Shown: one piece after another, positions 22,531-35,561 of the stretch
How the letters are laid out: every line of letters starts with the position of its first letter
How positions within the stretch are numbered: position 1 is the stretch's first letter
NCBI GenBank assembly: GCA_963995505.1
Contig: OZ023181.1
Coordinates: 1,711,487-1,775,486 of the forward strand
Direction of reading: 5' to 3'
From: Hypericum androsaemum
Lineage: Eukaryota > Streptophyta > Magnoliopsida > Malpighiales > Hypericaceae
DNA length: 64,000 nt
Position numbers and translations under genes: made by a program
Notes under the pieces: generated by a model
Seen by the model: the letters and a program-made list of their open reading frames with translations, nothing else
Databases searched by the model: none
What the model was told of the DNA's origin: nothing

Positions 22531-24111
22531 GAGTTTTCCTTCCCAATGGTGGCGTGGGCCCCACAACAATAACAATGAATAATATTATTTATATTATAAT
22601 AGTAATACCAAGCAGTAATAACTAATAAGGAACAGACGTGCTTAGCAAGGTAACCTTAATCTGGTTACAGATTCGGGGGACACCCAATATTTTATTTCCT
22701 TCTCTATACGATTTTTCTACCGAATCTCCTTTTCCTCGACCTTTTTCGGTGAAAATTAAGAAGATCTCGAGTAATATTTAGGAATGATTATGATTTGGTG
22801 CGATTGAGTCTTATTCGAGAATGTCTCTTTCAAGAATATTTTCGAATCTTATTTAAGAATATCTCACAAAATTATTTTCGAATTCTATTAAGAAAAAAAT
22901 TTTATATCGATAAGTTTGGAATCAGGAGAAGTAAACACAAATGATAAATTTCTTATTACTTAACCAATTAAGATTATATCTTTTCTTTGAACATATGAGA
23001 AAAATCATTTTTGTCCAATTTTTCAAAAATAACATGAGAAAATAATTGGATAATTAACTTCGAAAGAAAGAAAAAAAAAGAAGTTCTAGCTGAAAATTCA
23101 ACAGAATTATGGAAACGAAAAAAAATCAAACTATATATATATCTCTGATCAGTGACTATTTTGGAATTTAAAAATCCTTGAATTATGCGAAAACTATTAT
23201 TGTGTTTCCATCCAATGAACGAGATTTTTGCTTTTTCCACGGTAATTAACTATCGATTCATTGCTTAACGAATAAATAAATGACCATGGTCAGTTTTATT
23301 AAATAGGTTGGATAATTGTTTAAATGGGCGAAAATCGTCGAAATACATTAATTTGGTCTAAACTCGGGCCATCTCATTAAAAATTTCATAACATTTACTC
23401 GTTTATAAACTTTACTTTTTATCCTTACATGTCCTAATGTGGTACATAAAAAAAGACGAACTCCTTTTGAAACATCAATTTTCTCATTCTTGCTCAATTT
23501 TTCGCCACTTTTAGCTCTATTTTTCCAACATTCTTTTAGCTATTGAATTTGAGAAATTGTGGATTCTTGTTTAACGGTTAGTCGGCACTTTTAGCACTCT
23601 AATATTCTATGTAGTTACTAAATTATTCAAGGTCGATCATTAATTAAGTAAATAAATAAATAAACATGGTCACTATTATTTAATATATATCACAGTAAAT
23701 GAAAATTAATTAGGTATAATTGATGCTTAACTTCGTATATTAACATTACCATATTAAAGTTGTAAAAATTCCATTGTGCCATGTTTCTCTATGAAATTCT
23801 TGCATCTAATGTCAATAACTAATTTAAAGTCGAGTATTATAAAGGACAATTCTCTAAACATATTTTTTATTATATTTATAATACTCGAGACCTTGTTAAA
23901 AAATGTAAGATACTTATCATCTAGATTAACTTGTGTTAGTTTGCCATCGTGCCCAATGAAGATTTCCGATTGAAGTCCAGAACTCGAGTTCAAACTTTGG
24001 AAGAGAAAAAATAGTCCATTGATTGACCAAACAAACTTCTACCAAAAAATGCATAAAGGGTAACCTCTTTAATTACGTTGATATTTTCTAATTGACTTGA
24101 CGGCCTCCACA
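22531..24111. other. Intergenic spacer, no gene seen
   Basis: Very AT-rich DNA with short open frames only; upstream side of TPP. Confidence 0.5.
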
Positions 24112-24928
24112 GGTCAAAAAAAACTTTATATTAATCCTTCCATATTAAGTCATTTGATTATTTTGTATGTTTCCACCAATCTGCAAGAACTATATGAATT
24201 GGTAGAACTAAGTCATTAATCAAATGACTCCAACGACATGGAATAAATTTTACAATAATTAAGATTTGGCTAATTAAAAAATTTTGTACTAGAAAAAGAA
24301 GTTCAAATCTTGAACCAAATAATAACTTAATTATTACCTTTTATTTTTAGCAACTAATTAAAAAAATCTAAAACAGGAGACATAATATAAGTACTTCCAC
24401 ATCAGTCCCTCTATTCTCCTTTTTTACTTTATCAATATTAACCATAATTTTGTAAACGTTATCAATATCCTCTTGTTGTGATTTTCTTATAAGTTGAATT
24501 GGCATGCATATGAGATATTTAGAATACAAATGCGTTAATAAATATGCACTTTTTTAAAAGTTATACGAGAAGTGAGAAAGTTTGAACATTAAAGAAAAAT
24601 GATATCAATGGATTTGTGCTTGAACAATTGACATTCATCTCTCCTGTTTTAGAGTTTTTTTTGTTAATTGGTATTTCTCGACGCTAAAAACAAAAAAAAA
24701 TAAAGTTATTATTTGATTAAGATTCGAACTTCTTTTTCTAGTACACAATTTTTTACTTAGCAAAATTATAATTATTGTAAGAATTTATTCTATAATTAGT
24801 CAGTTTAGTCATTTGATTAAGACTTGGCCCCAGCAATTCACATGGCTCTTGTGGATTGGTGGAGACATACCAAACCATCTGATGACTAGGTATGGAGGGA
24901 TCAACACAAAGTTTTTCAGTAGTCTACC
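24112..24928. mobile_element. Long inverted-repeat element, probably Mutator-like and non-autonomous
   Basis: Arms of about 270 bp (about 24112-24385 and 24650-24928) match in inverted orientation with many small gaps. Shared words include AAAAAACTTT next to TCCATA, CCACCAATC, AATCAAATGACT, TACTAGAAAAAGAAGTTC and CTAAAACAGGAGA. The interior of about 260 bp has no coding signal. No clean target duplication was found, so the superfamily is inferred from the long arms only and the ends are approximate. Confidence 0.7.
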
Positions 24929-25049
24929 CCGAGACCAGATTGGATGGGGACAAAAGAAACTTGTCCCCAGGTGGGGACTAAATTTTGGGCTGTCAGATTC
25001 GATTGTAAAAGAATATATTTAAATCTGATGGTCAATAACCTATGAGGCG

Positions 25050-25190
25050 ATAATGGTTTGCATATAAAATGATATTGGTTTGCACGTGTAGTGATATTGG
25101 TGTAATATTTGTTGGTTTGCATGTGAAGTGATATTTGTTTGCATATATAGTAATATTGGTTTGCATGTAGCTGTGATATTGGTTTGCTTT
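25050..25190. repeat. Degenerate tandem repeat of about 25 bp units
   Basis: Five to six diverged units built on GATATTGGTTTGCATGT, with spacers varying by several bases. Confidence 0.75.
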
Positions 25191-26320
25191 AGTCTCCATT
25201 AGTAGGAACTAGCCTAGTACCCACCAGATCTACCCGGTCCACTCCCCTTACCCTAAATACGGAATCCAAATGTGCACATTAATTAACATCTAGGAGGCTT
25301 ATTAATTTAAATATGGTTTTTTTTAAAGTAAATTATTATACTATGATACTACTAAAATTTAAACCTTCAAATTTTCTAAATATTTAAAACGCCTTGTGTT
25401 ATTAGCTAAGAAGGTTGCGTCAAGAAAGGGATTCGCTCCTACATATGGTTTCATGTTTAGGCATGTAATAAGTAACAGTTGATTGAGAATTATGAGGAAG
25501 AAAGGAACACGTACGTTGGTGGGACGGAGGAGAAAATAAAAGGAAAATATATCAATCTATACTTAAATTAATGAATGAGAATCTTCTTATATCTTAATCA
25601 AGAGAAATTAATTTTGATATTGATAAATACAATAGTATTAAATATTATTGAAATTTTTTTGTCAACTTTTAAATATTAAATATAATTCGATCTTCGATTA
25701 ATCAATCCAATTGTGTCTAAATAGGGGTTGATATGAAAATAATAAAAGGAAAAGGAAAAAAATCGTATGGAAGGATGCATGTTCAAGAGGTTGACGTGGC
25801 GACAAGTCGGTCCGGGCCCCATCTTCCAACCACGGACGAACGGGTTTCCCGCTTCGGTCGCCCTCATGCTCCGTTGGCTTTCTGTGTCCCACTTGTAACA
25901 TGTACAACAATATTTGGTCCAAAATTATTTGATATTTGGATTTTTTATAAAATTAATTAATTTAGATTTAATTTAAATTACATTATAAAAATAGGCTTAG
26001 CGTAGTAATATTTTAGGTTTTTTTTGGAACGGTCATAGTTTAGGTGTTTGAATTCAAACATTTACTTAATAATTAACTTAAAATAATTGCTATTTGACAT
26101 AAGAATTTTGTAAACACATGCAAAAGTAGCTATAAATATAGAGTTGAGGGCATTTGGTTTAAAAGTATTGGGTGTTCAAACATTTATAAAATAGATTAAC
26201 TCAACTTTGAATAAAATTAGACTAAAATATATTTAAAAGTAATTACATTTCAAAGTTTGTGCTCACATATTTAATAATGAATATAAAATAATCATTGGTA
26301 GCTAAAGCGTTGAGCAGGTT
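25191..26320. other. Intergenic spacer, no gene seen
   Basis: AT-rich spacer. Short frames near 25680-25960 lie over a less AT-rich patch (25780-25900) but show no family match. Confidence 0.45.
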
Positions 26321-26870
26321 GTTAAAATCGGGATCCCACTGAGGATCGTTTGGGTATAGAAAAATCATAAATCGAAGGATCGTAATACGGATCGTAAGAT
26401 CCCACTAAATAGATAAAATTATAGGAATAACTAAGAAAAATAACCTTAACATATAAGTCACAAATACTCATTGTCTCAACATCATCTAAAAACATAATTC
26501 TCTCAAACATCATCTTAAAAACTTTAATCTAACATAGCATTCAAGTCATCTTGATCCGATCCAACGACTTCCATACAATTGTCATCTCCTATTCCATCAA
26601 ATTTATCATTAAGGTTGTGAATCTCTAACTCATCTTCAACGGCGGCTGCTACAACTCCATGTTCTTTTGGATCCTGCGATCTTACTCGCAGATCTTGCGA
26701 TCTTATTCGGCGATTCTACCGATCCGTTCAATAATTCGATCTTGCATACTATCGAACACGGTAGAGCAATGGCTACTCATAAAATCGATCTTACGAGTAT
26801 AATCATGATCCTGACAACATTGGTATCCGTGATGATATATATAACGAAAAATATAGAGTGAAGGTTTGTC
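26321..26870. other. Possible relic of a DNA transposon rich in GATC-type words
   Basis: Clusters of GGATC/CGATCC words lie in opposite orientation at 26328-26405 and 26668-26735. Between them the minus strand has an acidic, stop-terminated reading (DELEIHNLNDKFDG) reminiscent of the acidic tail of hAT-type transposases. This is weak evidence; ends and duplications could not be fixed. Confidence 0.3.
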
Positions 26871-28805
26871 AAATTTTTATAATTTAATTTAGTTGTTTTT
26901 GTGACTTCTATTTCATTCGTAAAAATCGAGTCCTAATGTACTTAGGCGCACGAACCCCGTGGCGAGTCACGTGGCTCAGTCGCATCTGGTTGGCAGCGGC
27001 CTGCCCTCGTCGCAGTTACTGCTAACTTTTCCTCATTTTTCTTCTTTGAGAAAGACTTTTTCTCATTTTCAGGAAGGAGCAGTTAATGCTCATTAATTAC
27101 TTTTTTATTCTTTCTATGTTTTCCTCCTTTTTTTGTAAGTTTTCTTTCTATGTTTTCTAGACACTAGCAATTTTATCACATATAAAATTCAAACGGCATT
27201 TTCAGTAATTGATTTAACTTAACATGCAAAGACTCTTTTCATATATACTTATAATTATTTTTAATTTTCAGCATTTTTACCAAAGAATTGGTACACTTTT
27301 TTTTGGGTATAAAATTGGTATACTTTATGACATATTCTTTCGGTGAAATTTGTTTCTAAATATTTTCCCCATATGTCATTTTTTATCAATTTGTTCAATA
27401 GGGAGTTTTTAATTTATATACTTTGAGTCCAATTTTAGGATGATTTTCATCGAATGTATATAATTTAACTTTTTAAAAAAGATATAATTTGTATTGCTCA
27501 AAGAAAAAATGTTACATCATGAATGCCAATGATATATGTAACCACATATACGTATCAAAAAGATTATGCCTAAGATCACACGCCTAAAAAATACCTAGTA
27601 AATAAGGCCGATAAATATGAATATCCAGATACATTCGATGAATATGGATATTCATATTTAACTACTTAACTATTTATATCAAGATAAATATGAATCGATT
27701 AATTTAATTCGAGTATGATTTAAAATAATAATAAAACTATACTTATGAAATTTCTTTTATATATATGTGTGTATTTGTCAATTACATTAACACCTAACTC
27801 CTGAATTGACGGTGATCTTGGATCTTGTCATGCGAAGCAACGTGAACAGAATCCGTTACATATAACCGATGCACCGACGATACAATAATTTTTTGGTGAT
27901 AACCGACGATACAATAATTGAAAAGCAAGATCCTGCATAGTACATATTAAGTGGATCCTGCATTTTCTGTGTGCATATTAGGAAATCCAATTTGAATATT
28001 TGATGATGCAAAAACAACCTAACAATTTCATAATTTATGCTCGCAACAAATGATAGGTGCACCTCAACAAACCCTGACTATCGGCGTTAATCCAGCCAGA
28101 CGTGAAATGAAATTTTAAACTACACTGAAGGCACCATTGTTTTAAAATCACGGTCTCACGATTAGTTAGAACACGACTCGATAATAATATCGAGTCATTT
28201 TAATACAAAAATTTCAAGAGCAATTAAACTACAGATCAATTAGTCAGATTGATTGGACTATACAACTAGATCAAATTGTCCAAAATAATAATTTTTTTTT
28301 AACTGTTTTCCGTGTTTTATTAAAGTAATAATGATTTGGATATTTGTAAGTGGTGAATTTTATAATAAAAGTACATAATTATTTAACTTTTTTACACTGC
28401 ACATATTATTTAATAAAAATTTTCCGTCCAACTTGTCATTTAAAAAAAATTTGGATGGCATCGCTTTCAACACCTAATAGTATACCAGACTTTTCTCTTA
28501 TAAAGTCGCTATAATATTTAAAAGAAATAATTAATTTAAAATTGAGTATTTTATATTGAACCTATGCTATATATCCCAACCGAAAGTGATAATCGAATAC
28601 TTTTTTATACATAAATGGAAGTTTTGGTGAACTTGGATGGGACAACAACCGGCCCGACAAAAGTCTATTAAAGGATGTTATTAATTCGGAAATTTCTAAA
28701 TTAGGGATGTACATTAATCATCAAAAATCAGTGGGTAAATGTCCATATAATTTAGAGGCTCCCACCGATCCCAACCAAATATACATGTGATGATATCCAA
28801 CTACG
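26871..28805. other. Intergenic spacer, no gene seen
   Basis: AT-rich. A palindromic patch of repeated ATGAATAT/ATATTCAT words lies at 27615-27705, and a short direct duplication (GACGATACAATAATT twice) at 27874-27919. Confidence 0.45.
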
Positions 28806-28819
28806 GAACAAATTCTACG

Positions 28820-29015
28820 GTCTATTTTGGTTTAGATCATTTGGTATTCGGTTCATTGAACTGACTAATCTAAATTTGAGACGGATAAAATTTTTGAAAG
28901 GTGGCAAAGTTCTGTCAACAAATATTTAACACTGCTGTATTTTTAAGGACTCAAACCCGATGCCTAATTAAGTTAGAACAATTCTCTTGCCAATTAATAT
29001 AAGTGCTTGTTGGTT
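28820..29015 (-). mobile_element. SINE retroposon, copy 1 (minus orientation)
   Basis: About 196 bp, homologous to 30657-30848. On the minus strand it carries a B-box-like GGGTTTGAGTCC, as in tRNA-derived SINEs. It is flanked by GAACAAATTCTACG (28806-28819) and GAACAAATCCTACG (29016-29029), 13 of 14 identical, a retroposition-type duplication. Confidence 0.85.
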
Positions 29016-29029
29016 GAACAAATCCTACG

Positions 29030-30643
29030 TGCAGTAAAACTCGAGTCCCATTTTTGCAAAGGCAAACTAAATTTATGAATTGATAAATTTAGGGTTCAAT
29101 TTTTCTCGGATTTAATTATGGTACAAAATTTTGTTTTTAAAAAAATACGATAACATGAAGTGGTATTCTATCTTAATTTGAATTATCAAAATTTAAAATT
29201 TTAGTTGCATAAAAAATTCACAGCTAAAATTATGTTAGTTTGACGCTCATCATGTTCTAAATTTACTCGGAACTATATTATTTAATGTGGTAAGTATTAA
29301 AGTTTCGACGAGAAATAGGAAACAAAACTATATACGTTTTTTTTGGGTCAAGAAAACTATATACGTTTAAGATGTTACTATAATTATATTACTTTTGGTA
29401 TTGCTAAGGGAAGTCCTCCTAGGATACACGAGGGGCAACCGCTGTCCTGACTGTACAAGACAAACCCCGTGGACCCCACCAGGCACAGGTTGTCTTGATT
29501 ATTAATTGCCCTTTCCACTTTTCAACGCTGAGTACATGCTGACCTGGATTCACTCACATATACTGTTGAGGGAAAGAATAATTAATAAGTTATTTTTAGT
29601 TTATAATATCTGATATTTTTATATCACGATATTTTTATAGATTCATTTTAGTTTGAGTGGCGTATAATTCTAATTCTCACAATAACTATTTAATATTAAT
29701 ATTTTTTAAGAATACTAACTTAATATCTCTTAATTAAGATATTGTTTATATTATAAGAGTTTCCTTATTCCTGTATTTTATTTATTTATTATAGTTTCTC
29801 CGCTGGTTTCTTTCCATTTGCATGATCCATATTGGGACGCACGTCTGTACGCGGACACGACAACGAAGCTCGATGTCGCGTCGTCCGGCGGCGACTATGT
29901 GAGTGACTCAATGCGTGACATGTCGCTGAGTCGTCATAAGTTTTTTTTAATGCAGAATACAAATTTGAGGAATTTAGTCAAACAATAAATATTTTTCTAC
30001 AAATTACTTTAGTCCAACTTCAACCAATTTGATTAACTTAAATTCTGAATGTATATAGCACGTGAACATAACACCCCGCCACCACGGTAACACGAATTTT
30101 GCGATCAATAATAGATTACGAAATTAAATGTATATTTTTTTTGGAAAATAAAAAGAGGACAATGCACGTGAAATAGGTGAGAGGGATTGACGGATGGTCA
30201 TGTCACTGCTTGCTAGCTTTTGTTGGCCTTTTCCCAGGAATATTCAATACCCCACGAGGATGTTACTTCATCTTTTAATAAATAATATGTATATGTTTAA
30301 TGTTCTAGAAAGGTACTTTTCATATATAAAGGGACTAAATACATCATAATTCGCGTCATAATGAAAATGTAATTGGATTTTATGGTTAAATACATCAAGT
30401 GACAAGTTATTTGGTATACTTAGACTAATCATAATTTAATAAAATATTAAAAATGACAGTATATTTTGTTTGTTAATGAGATGATAATTCATTACTGATT
30501 GAAGATAACAAACTATTTTATTCTGCATCACAGTAAAATGGACCGTCCTAGTTACGGGCGCTCGATCATGAATCAGGCTTTGTCCATTCCCCGGAGGAAA
30601 AAGCCCAACCACTGCAACTTTTAACTAAGAGTTAAGGACGAGA
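29030..30643. other. Intergenic spacer, no gene seen
   Basis: Contains a small direct duplication (AAAACTATATACGTTT twice, 29323-29368) and a GC-richer patch at 29830-29935 without a coding frame. Confidence 0.45.
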
Positions 30644-30656
30644 GGTTGCATGATTT

Positions 30657-30848
30657 TTTTTTTGGGTTAACCAATTGGTATCCGGCCTATTAGGTCGACT
30701 AATCTAATTTCAAGCCGGGTAGAACCTTTAAAAGATGGCAAAGCTCTCCCAACAAGTATTTGACACTGCTGCGTACCCAAGGACTCGAATCCGAGACCTG
30801 GTTAAACTAAAACAACTCTCTCACTAGTTAATTTAAGTGCCAGTTGGT
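30657..30848 (-). mobile_element. SINE retroposon, copy 2 (minus orientation)
   Basis: About 192 bp. On the minus strand it has the B box GGATTCGAGTCC preceded by a short tRNA-like head, a body shared with copy 1, and an A-rich tail (the T run after 30656 on the plus strand). Flanks GGTTGCATGATTT (30644-30656) and GGTTGCATAATTT (30849-30861) agree at 12 of 13 bases. Confidence 0.88.
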
Positions 30849-30861
30849 GGTTGCATAATTT

Positions 30862-31664
30862 ACTTCAGACCAAGTCACAAGAGCAAATTATTGATTTACC
30901 TATTCTAAGCAATTTGCGTGATGGGACCAGGATGAAGCTTGGACGAAATAAAGTATAGGCTCTAGTAATTGAGAATACAATAATATTAAAAATATTTGTT
31001 AGATAAATTTATCACCAGTTAAATATCATACTTAACTTAAATTTAAATTAATTAGCCTAATGAATTCAGGTATTGATATTAAAAAAAGTTAAGAATACAT
31101 AGTTTTGTTTTTCTCAATGCGCATATATAATGCCTTGAGAATTCCGTCTTCTAGCAGACAATATTCTCTTCTTTTAACAACGCCCAAAGAAGGAAAAAGT
31201 TTGGTGCCCTGACATGAAAAATCACCGCGACGTACATGTTGTTGGCTAGTGCAAAAACAAGAAAACTTGGTATTTTGAGTGAATCTACAGCCTCACGTTG
31301 TGACAAACCGGCGTCAATTATTTGGAGATCAAAAGCCGTCTGCCACTAGTAGTTTATTTTGTCACTAGCTAACATGACATTTCCAAGTATCACGAGGATC
31401 TAATTCACCTTTTTCTTTATAATGGACGTTCTCGGGACTAGGGGTGTGCAAATGGGATTCGGTATTTAACATATTCAGAATTTTTTCAGTATTCAGAAGT
31501 TTGGGATCGATATATCGGAATACGGGATTTAATTCGGTATGAGTTTTTAAGAAAATTCGGTGAATTTTGGTATTCGATAGAATTTCAAAAAATATCGGTA
31601 TTATACCAAAATATTGAAAATCATGAAGTACTAAAGTGTAATTATGCCAGATACATAATAAAAA
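30862..31664. other. Spacer with the left end of a different hAT-like MITE
   Basis: No gene. From about 31439 the word TAGGGGTGTGCAAATGGG begins a stretch of TTCGGTAT-type repeats typical of hAT MITE ends. No right end is found, so it appears truncated, perhaps by the element that starts at 31665. Confidence 0.45.
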
Positions 31665-32051
31665 GGGTAAATTACCATCAGGTCCCTCTAGTTTGCTAAA
31701 ATAACTATTTTAGTCCCTCCTGTTTCTAAATCGATACTTTAGTCCCCCTAGTTTGATTTTATTGTACTTTTAGGTGCCTCGCTGACATCATCATTCAATT
31801 TATCACATTTTAATAAAGAAAATGACTATCATACTCCTACTTTAAATTTAAGAAAAAATTAATTTCTTTGATTTTTAAGGATAGAGACGTAATTTTTACC
31901 AATTAAAAAATGATAAAATAAATGATGACGTCAGGGAGGGATCTGAGAGTACAATAAAATCAAACTAGGGAGACTAAAGTACCAGTTTTGAAACAGAAGG
32001 GATGAAAATAGTTATTTTAGCAAACCAGAAGGACCTGAGAGTAATTTACCC
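31665..32051. mobile_element. Long-TIR MITE, Mutator-like (387 bp)
   Basis: Arms of about 110 bp in inverted orientation: GGGTAAATTACCATCAGG at the left matches the reverse of CCTGAGAGTAATTTACCC at the right, followed by shared GTTTGCTAAAATAACTATTT. A flush hexamer TAAAAA lies on both sides but is too simple to prove a duplication. Interior non-coding. Confidence 0.78.
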
Positions 32052-33002
32052 TAAAAAATCTCTTAAAACGTACAATTTTTTTAGAATCCTCTCAAGTCTC
32101 AGCCTCTCTCTCGACAGTTTGCCTCCCCCAACTCAAGAAAACCAAAAAGGTTAAAAACCAATTAACTACCGAGCGCCGGCCACTGGTCCATTTATTTGCC
32201 CCTGGCCTCTTATTCGTTTCTTGGCCGCCCCCAAACGCAATATCATTGGTCAAGTTGGAGTTCTAGAAACAAATTTGTATTCAGCTAATTAAATTGGACC
32301 ATTTTTTATGGTCTACACATGTAGCATTCCAACTTGCCATAGGATAAGAAGAGGTTAATGCAGTATGAGTCTAGCGATGAATAAAGAGTCACGTGATCTA
32401 CTACTCGCTTTAACATTATATACGAATCTTTATATTTAACTGAAAAGCAACTCGTTGTAAATTAATATTAAAATTTTAATATATCTAAACCCAAAACCAA
32501 CTCGCTATAATATCATAATTGAATCTCCATATTTAACTAAAAATCTTAGAGGTGTATTTGGTATGGACATGGCTAGAGAATTAGGGCATGACTAAATAAT
32601 ATGTTCTAGTTATTATTCTGTCTATGGTTTGGTAACATATAAATTTGTTTATAATAAATATATGATGAATAGACTAACATAAAAAGAGAATTGATAATAA
32701 AGAAAGAGATATCATACCGAATAATTAATTAGATAAGAATCCAAACAATTTTCTTAAACAAACGCAACGCAACGCAACATAGTAGACGACTCAAGTATGG
32801 GCCATCTTCAAAGAGTTGTACCAGATAGGCCCATAACGGGACCAGGCTCTCTTTTCACGAGACAAAAGGGCCATGAGAATCTAATCCGAAACGCCACCGT
32901 TTCGCCTCATCATCTCTCGTCCTCCTCCTCATCATCTCTTTCTCTATTCGATTTAGAACCGAGAAAATCCTCTCGATCCCCGTTCTTCCTTGCGAGAGAC
33001 AC
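32052..33002 (+). promoter_or_regulatory. Spacer and upstream region of the MAEA-like gene
   Basis: No gene up to about 32780. The last 150 bp are richer in GC and CT, with the palindrome CGAAACGCCACCGTTTCG at 32887-32904 close to the expected transcription start, a CTCGTCCTCCTCC leader tract, and the short (AACGC)n repeat at 32760-32777. Confidence 0.5.
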
Positions 33003-35323
33003 ATGGAAATGGATCCCCTCCCCAACGGGACCACCTCCGCCACCGTTCCGGCCGTCTGCGCTCCGGTGGCCCCGGCCTCGAAGATGACGCACCTGACGGA
33101 GGCGCTGAAGCTTGAACACCAGTTCCTCCGGGTGCCGTTCGAGGACTATAAGAAGACGATCAGAGCCAACCACCGCGCCGTCGAGAAGGAGATCTCCTCC
33201 GTCGTCGGAGACGCCGCCGGATCCAAGGACGACGCCGTCCAGCACCTCGTCTCTCGCCTCCAAGGCCTCAAGAGAAAGGCACAAATCCAAACTGTTTGTT
33301 TGAATTTTCTTTTTCCTTTTTTTTTTCTCGTCTTGATGAGTTTTATTTAGTTAATAACCGTTAGTTGGAGGAGGGGAACCGTACGGATCAGTCGCAGGCT
33401 CAGAGGTGCCGCGCGAGGCTGGAGCACTTGGAGGTGGCCGAATCAGAGAATATGAGCGAGTGGAGTGACGCGCGCTTGGAGCGGATTCTTGTCGACTACA
33501 TGCTTCGTATGTCTTACCACGACACGGGGATGAAGCTTGCCGAATCCTGCCACATTTTGGTACATTCCTCGCCTTCTTGCAAGTGTTTCGGATTCATATC
33601 GATATGAGTGAAGCGGGATAGGATAGGCTTAAGAGCGACCACAGTCGTCGAGATTGGACCAAATGATAATTTTAGGTCTACTGTCTTGTGATGTTTCGTC
33701 TCTGCGGTGTTAATGAGACTTAAGTCGTGGAGATTGACGATGGTTTCAGGATCTCGTGGATATTGATGTGTTTCAAGAGGCGAAAATGGTGATTGACGCC
33801 CTTCAGAACAAGGATGTATCTTCTGCTCTAGCGTGGTGCTCTGAGAACAAGTCAAGGTTGAAGAAGTCAAAGGTTTGTTGTGCTGTTGAGTTTGATCTTG
33901 GGTTCAAATTGGAGTCCATATATTTGCATCCGAATGACTTCAATGAATGTCTTCTTCTGATATAGCTCAGCAAGTAATGTCTTCAGAATTACTTGGTAGT
34001 CATGTAGCCTCCACAAGTGTGGAAGGAATCTGGGTAGATTGTGAAGAACTTACTCGTAGGCTGATGGTTTTGGGAGTATGTAAAGTTAGATCATTGAATT
34101 AAAGTCTGTGCTTTGCGTCATTTTTGTCTCTCTCTATTTTGAACTGGATGCCATCTTTGTTGATGGATATTTTTTGTGGAACTCAGAGCAAGTTCGAATT
34201 TCAGTTGAGGATTCAAGAGTTCATAGAGCTCGTACGTAGTGAAAACTATATGGCTGCCATTTCATATGCGCGCAAGTATCTTGCGCCATCTGCAACTACC
34301 TATACCACTGAGTTCTACCGCGTATTTGCAACCCTAGCCTTGCGAAGTACTACCGAATGTACTGTGTACAAGGTACGTTAAATCAACTCTTTATGGAGCT
34401 TGTGGACATAGGTACACTTTACCAATGTTGGTCAGACGGGAGAGGTAGGTGTTTGCAGATGGGCACTTTATATAGTTTTCCTTTGAGTTGAGTGAGTGCA
34501 CTCTCCAAAACTTGTTGGTTTTTCATTATAGGATAGTTGCAATTCTGGCTGTCAATAGTTAATCGAATTTTCTGTTTTCCAGACTCTGTTTGAACCAAAA
34601 CAATGGGACAGCCTGGCGGAACTATTCAAGCAGGATTTTTGTCGGTTGTACGGAATGACCTTTGAGCCCGTTTTGCATATCTATCTACAAGCTGGATTAT
34701 CTGCACTGAAAACCCCGTATCCTTTCTATAAAATAGTTGGAGCAAATTTCTCTTTGTTTTGGGTGTTGGCAATGGGTTACACTTGTGACCGCAGAGTGCT
34801 TGTAAACACTCATTTGGTACATCTTACCTGCACAGGTCATAAAGTAGATTCTGAATTTTTCGTTGCAGATGAATTTCCAGTTGGTTGGTTAGTCTTTAGC
34901 TTTTGCCATCAATTTCAGGGTGACAACTAACTACCCTTAACGGGCTGGTTTAGATACTGTAACGAAGAAGATTGCACCAAAGAGGATCCTCTCTCACAGG
35001 AGAGCTTCCGGAAGTTGGCACTGCCATTGCCATACTCCAAGCAGCATCACTCAAAGCTAGTGTGCTACATAACCAAAGAGCTAATGGACACCGAGAACCC
35101 CCCGCAAGTGTTGCCCAACGGCTATATCTACAGCACTAAGGTTTGCGTTATTTCATGAGTAAACTTACGCATGATCTAACTAACTCTCTTACAAGCTCTT
35201 CCCTTGGCCCCCCCCGTGCAGGCGCTTGAAGAAATGGCTAGAATAAATAACGGTAAAATTACTTGTCCGAGAACAGGGTCCGTGTGCTGTTATTCGGAAG
35301 TCGTCAAGGCATATATATCTTGA
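33003..35323 (+). CDS. MAEA-like: MAEA/GID9-like subunit of the CTLH (GID) E3 ubiquitin ligase
   Basis: Seven exons: 33003-33278, 33365-33559, 33750-33872, 34187-34372, 34583-34716, 34954-35140 and 35222-35323, together 400 residues. Order: low-complexity N-terminus, coiled helix LTEALKLEHQFLRVPFEDYKK, LisH (about 129-157, LVDYMLRMSYHDTGMKLAES), CTLH (about 158-220), CRA helices, and the degenerate Gid-type RING at the C-terminus (NGYIYSTKALEEMA, then TCPRTG). Family role: this subunit (Fyv10/Gid9 in yeast, MAEA in animals) pairs with RMD5/Gid2 to form the catalytic RING dimer; plant complexes are cytosolic and nuclear. Homology places the exon 1 end after LKRK, which needs a GC donor (33279-33280); a GT donor 24 bp on would also stay in frame and add AQIQT-like residues. 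Confidence 0.94.
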
Positions 35324-35545
35324 GTCCTAATGTTGAATCAACAACTGATAGATGCGGGATGAACAGGGTTGTAAACTGTTACCGTCTGCAGCCCTAGTTT
35401 CCAGACAGTACCCGCCGCCATCGAGGATCCTCCTGCAAGTAGATACCAAGTGTTGTAGATAAGATTACCCTTGTGTAGCTAGCCCGTTATTTTCCTCCTC
35501 TGTCACTGTCTAGTGTAGTGTAGTGTATTTCCCTTCTCATAACGA

Positions 35546-35551
35546 AATAAA
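35546..35551 (+). terminator. Polyadenylation-type signal of the MAEA-like gene
   Basis: AATAAA lies 222 bp after the stop codon, a normal distance for a plant 3' UTR. Confidence 0.5.
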
Positions 35552-35561
35552 GAAAGAATGT

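Noticed and set aside
31439..31664. Complete hAT MITE
   Set aside because: Only a left end is visible; no matching right end or duplication.
32797..33290. Alternative frames around the MAEA-like start
   Set aside because: They overlap exon 1 in other frames; the 33003 frame matches the family.
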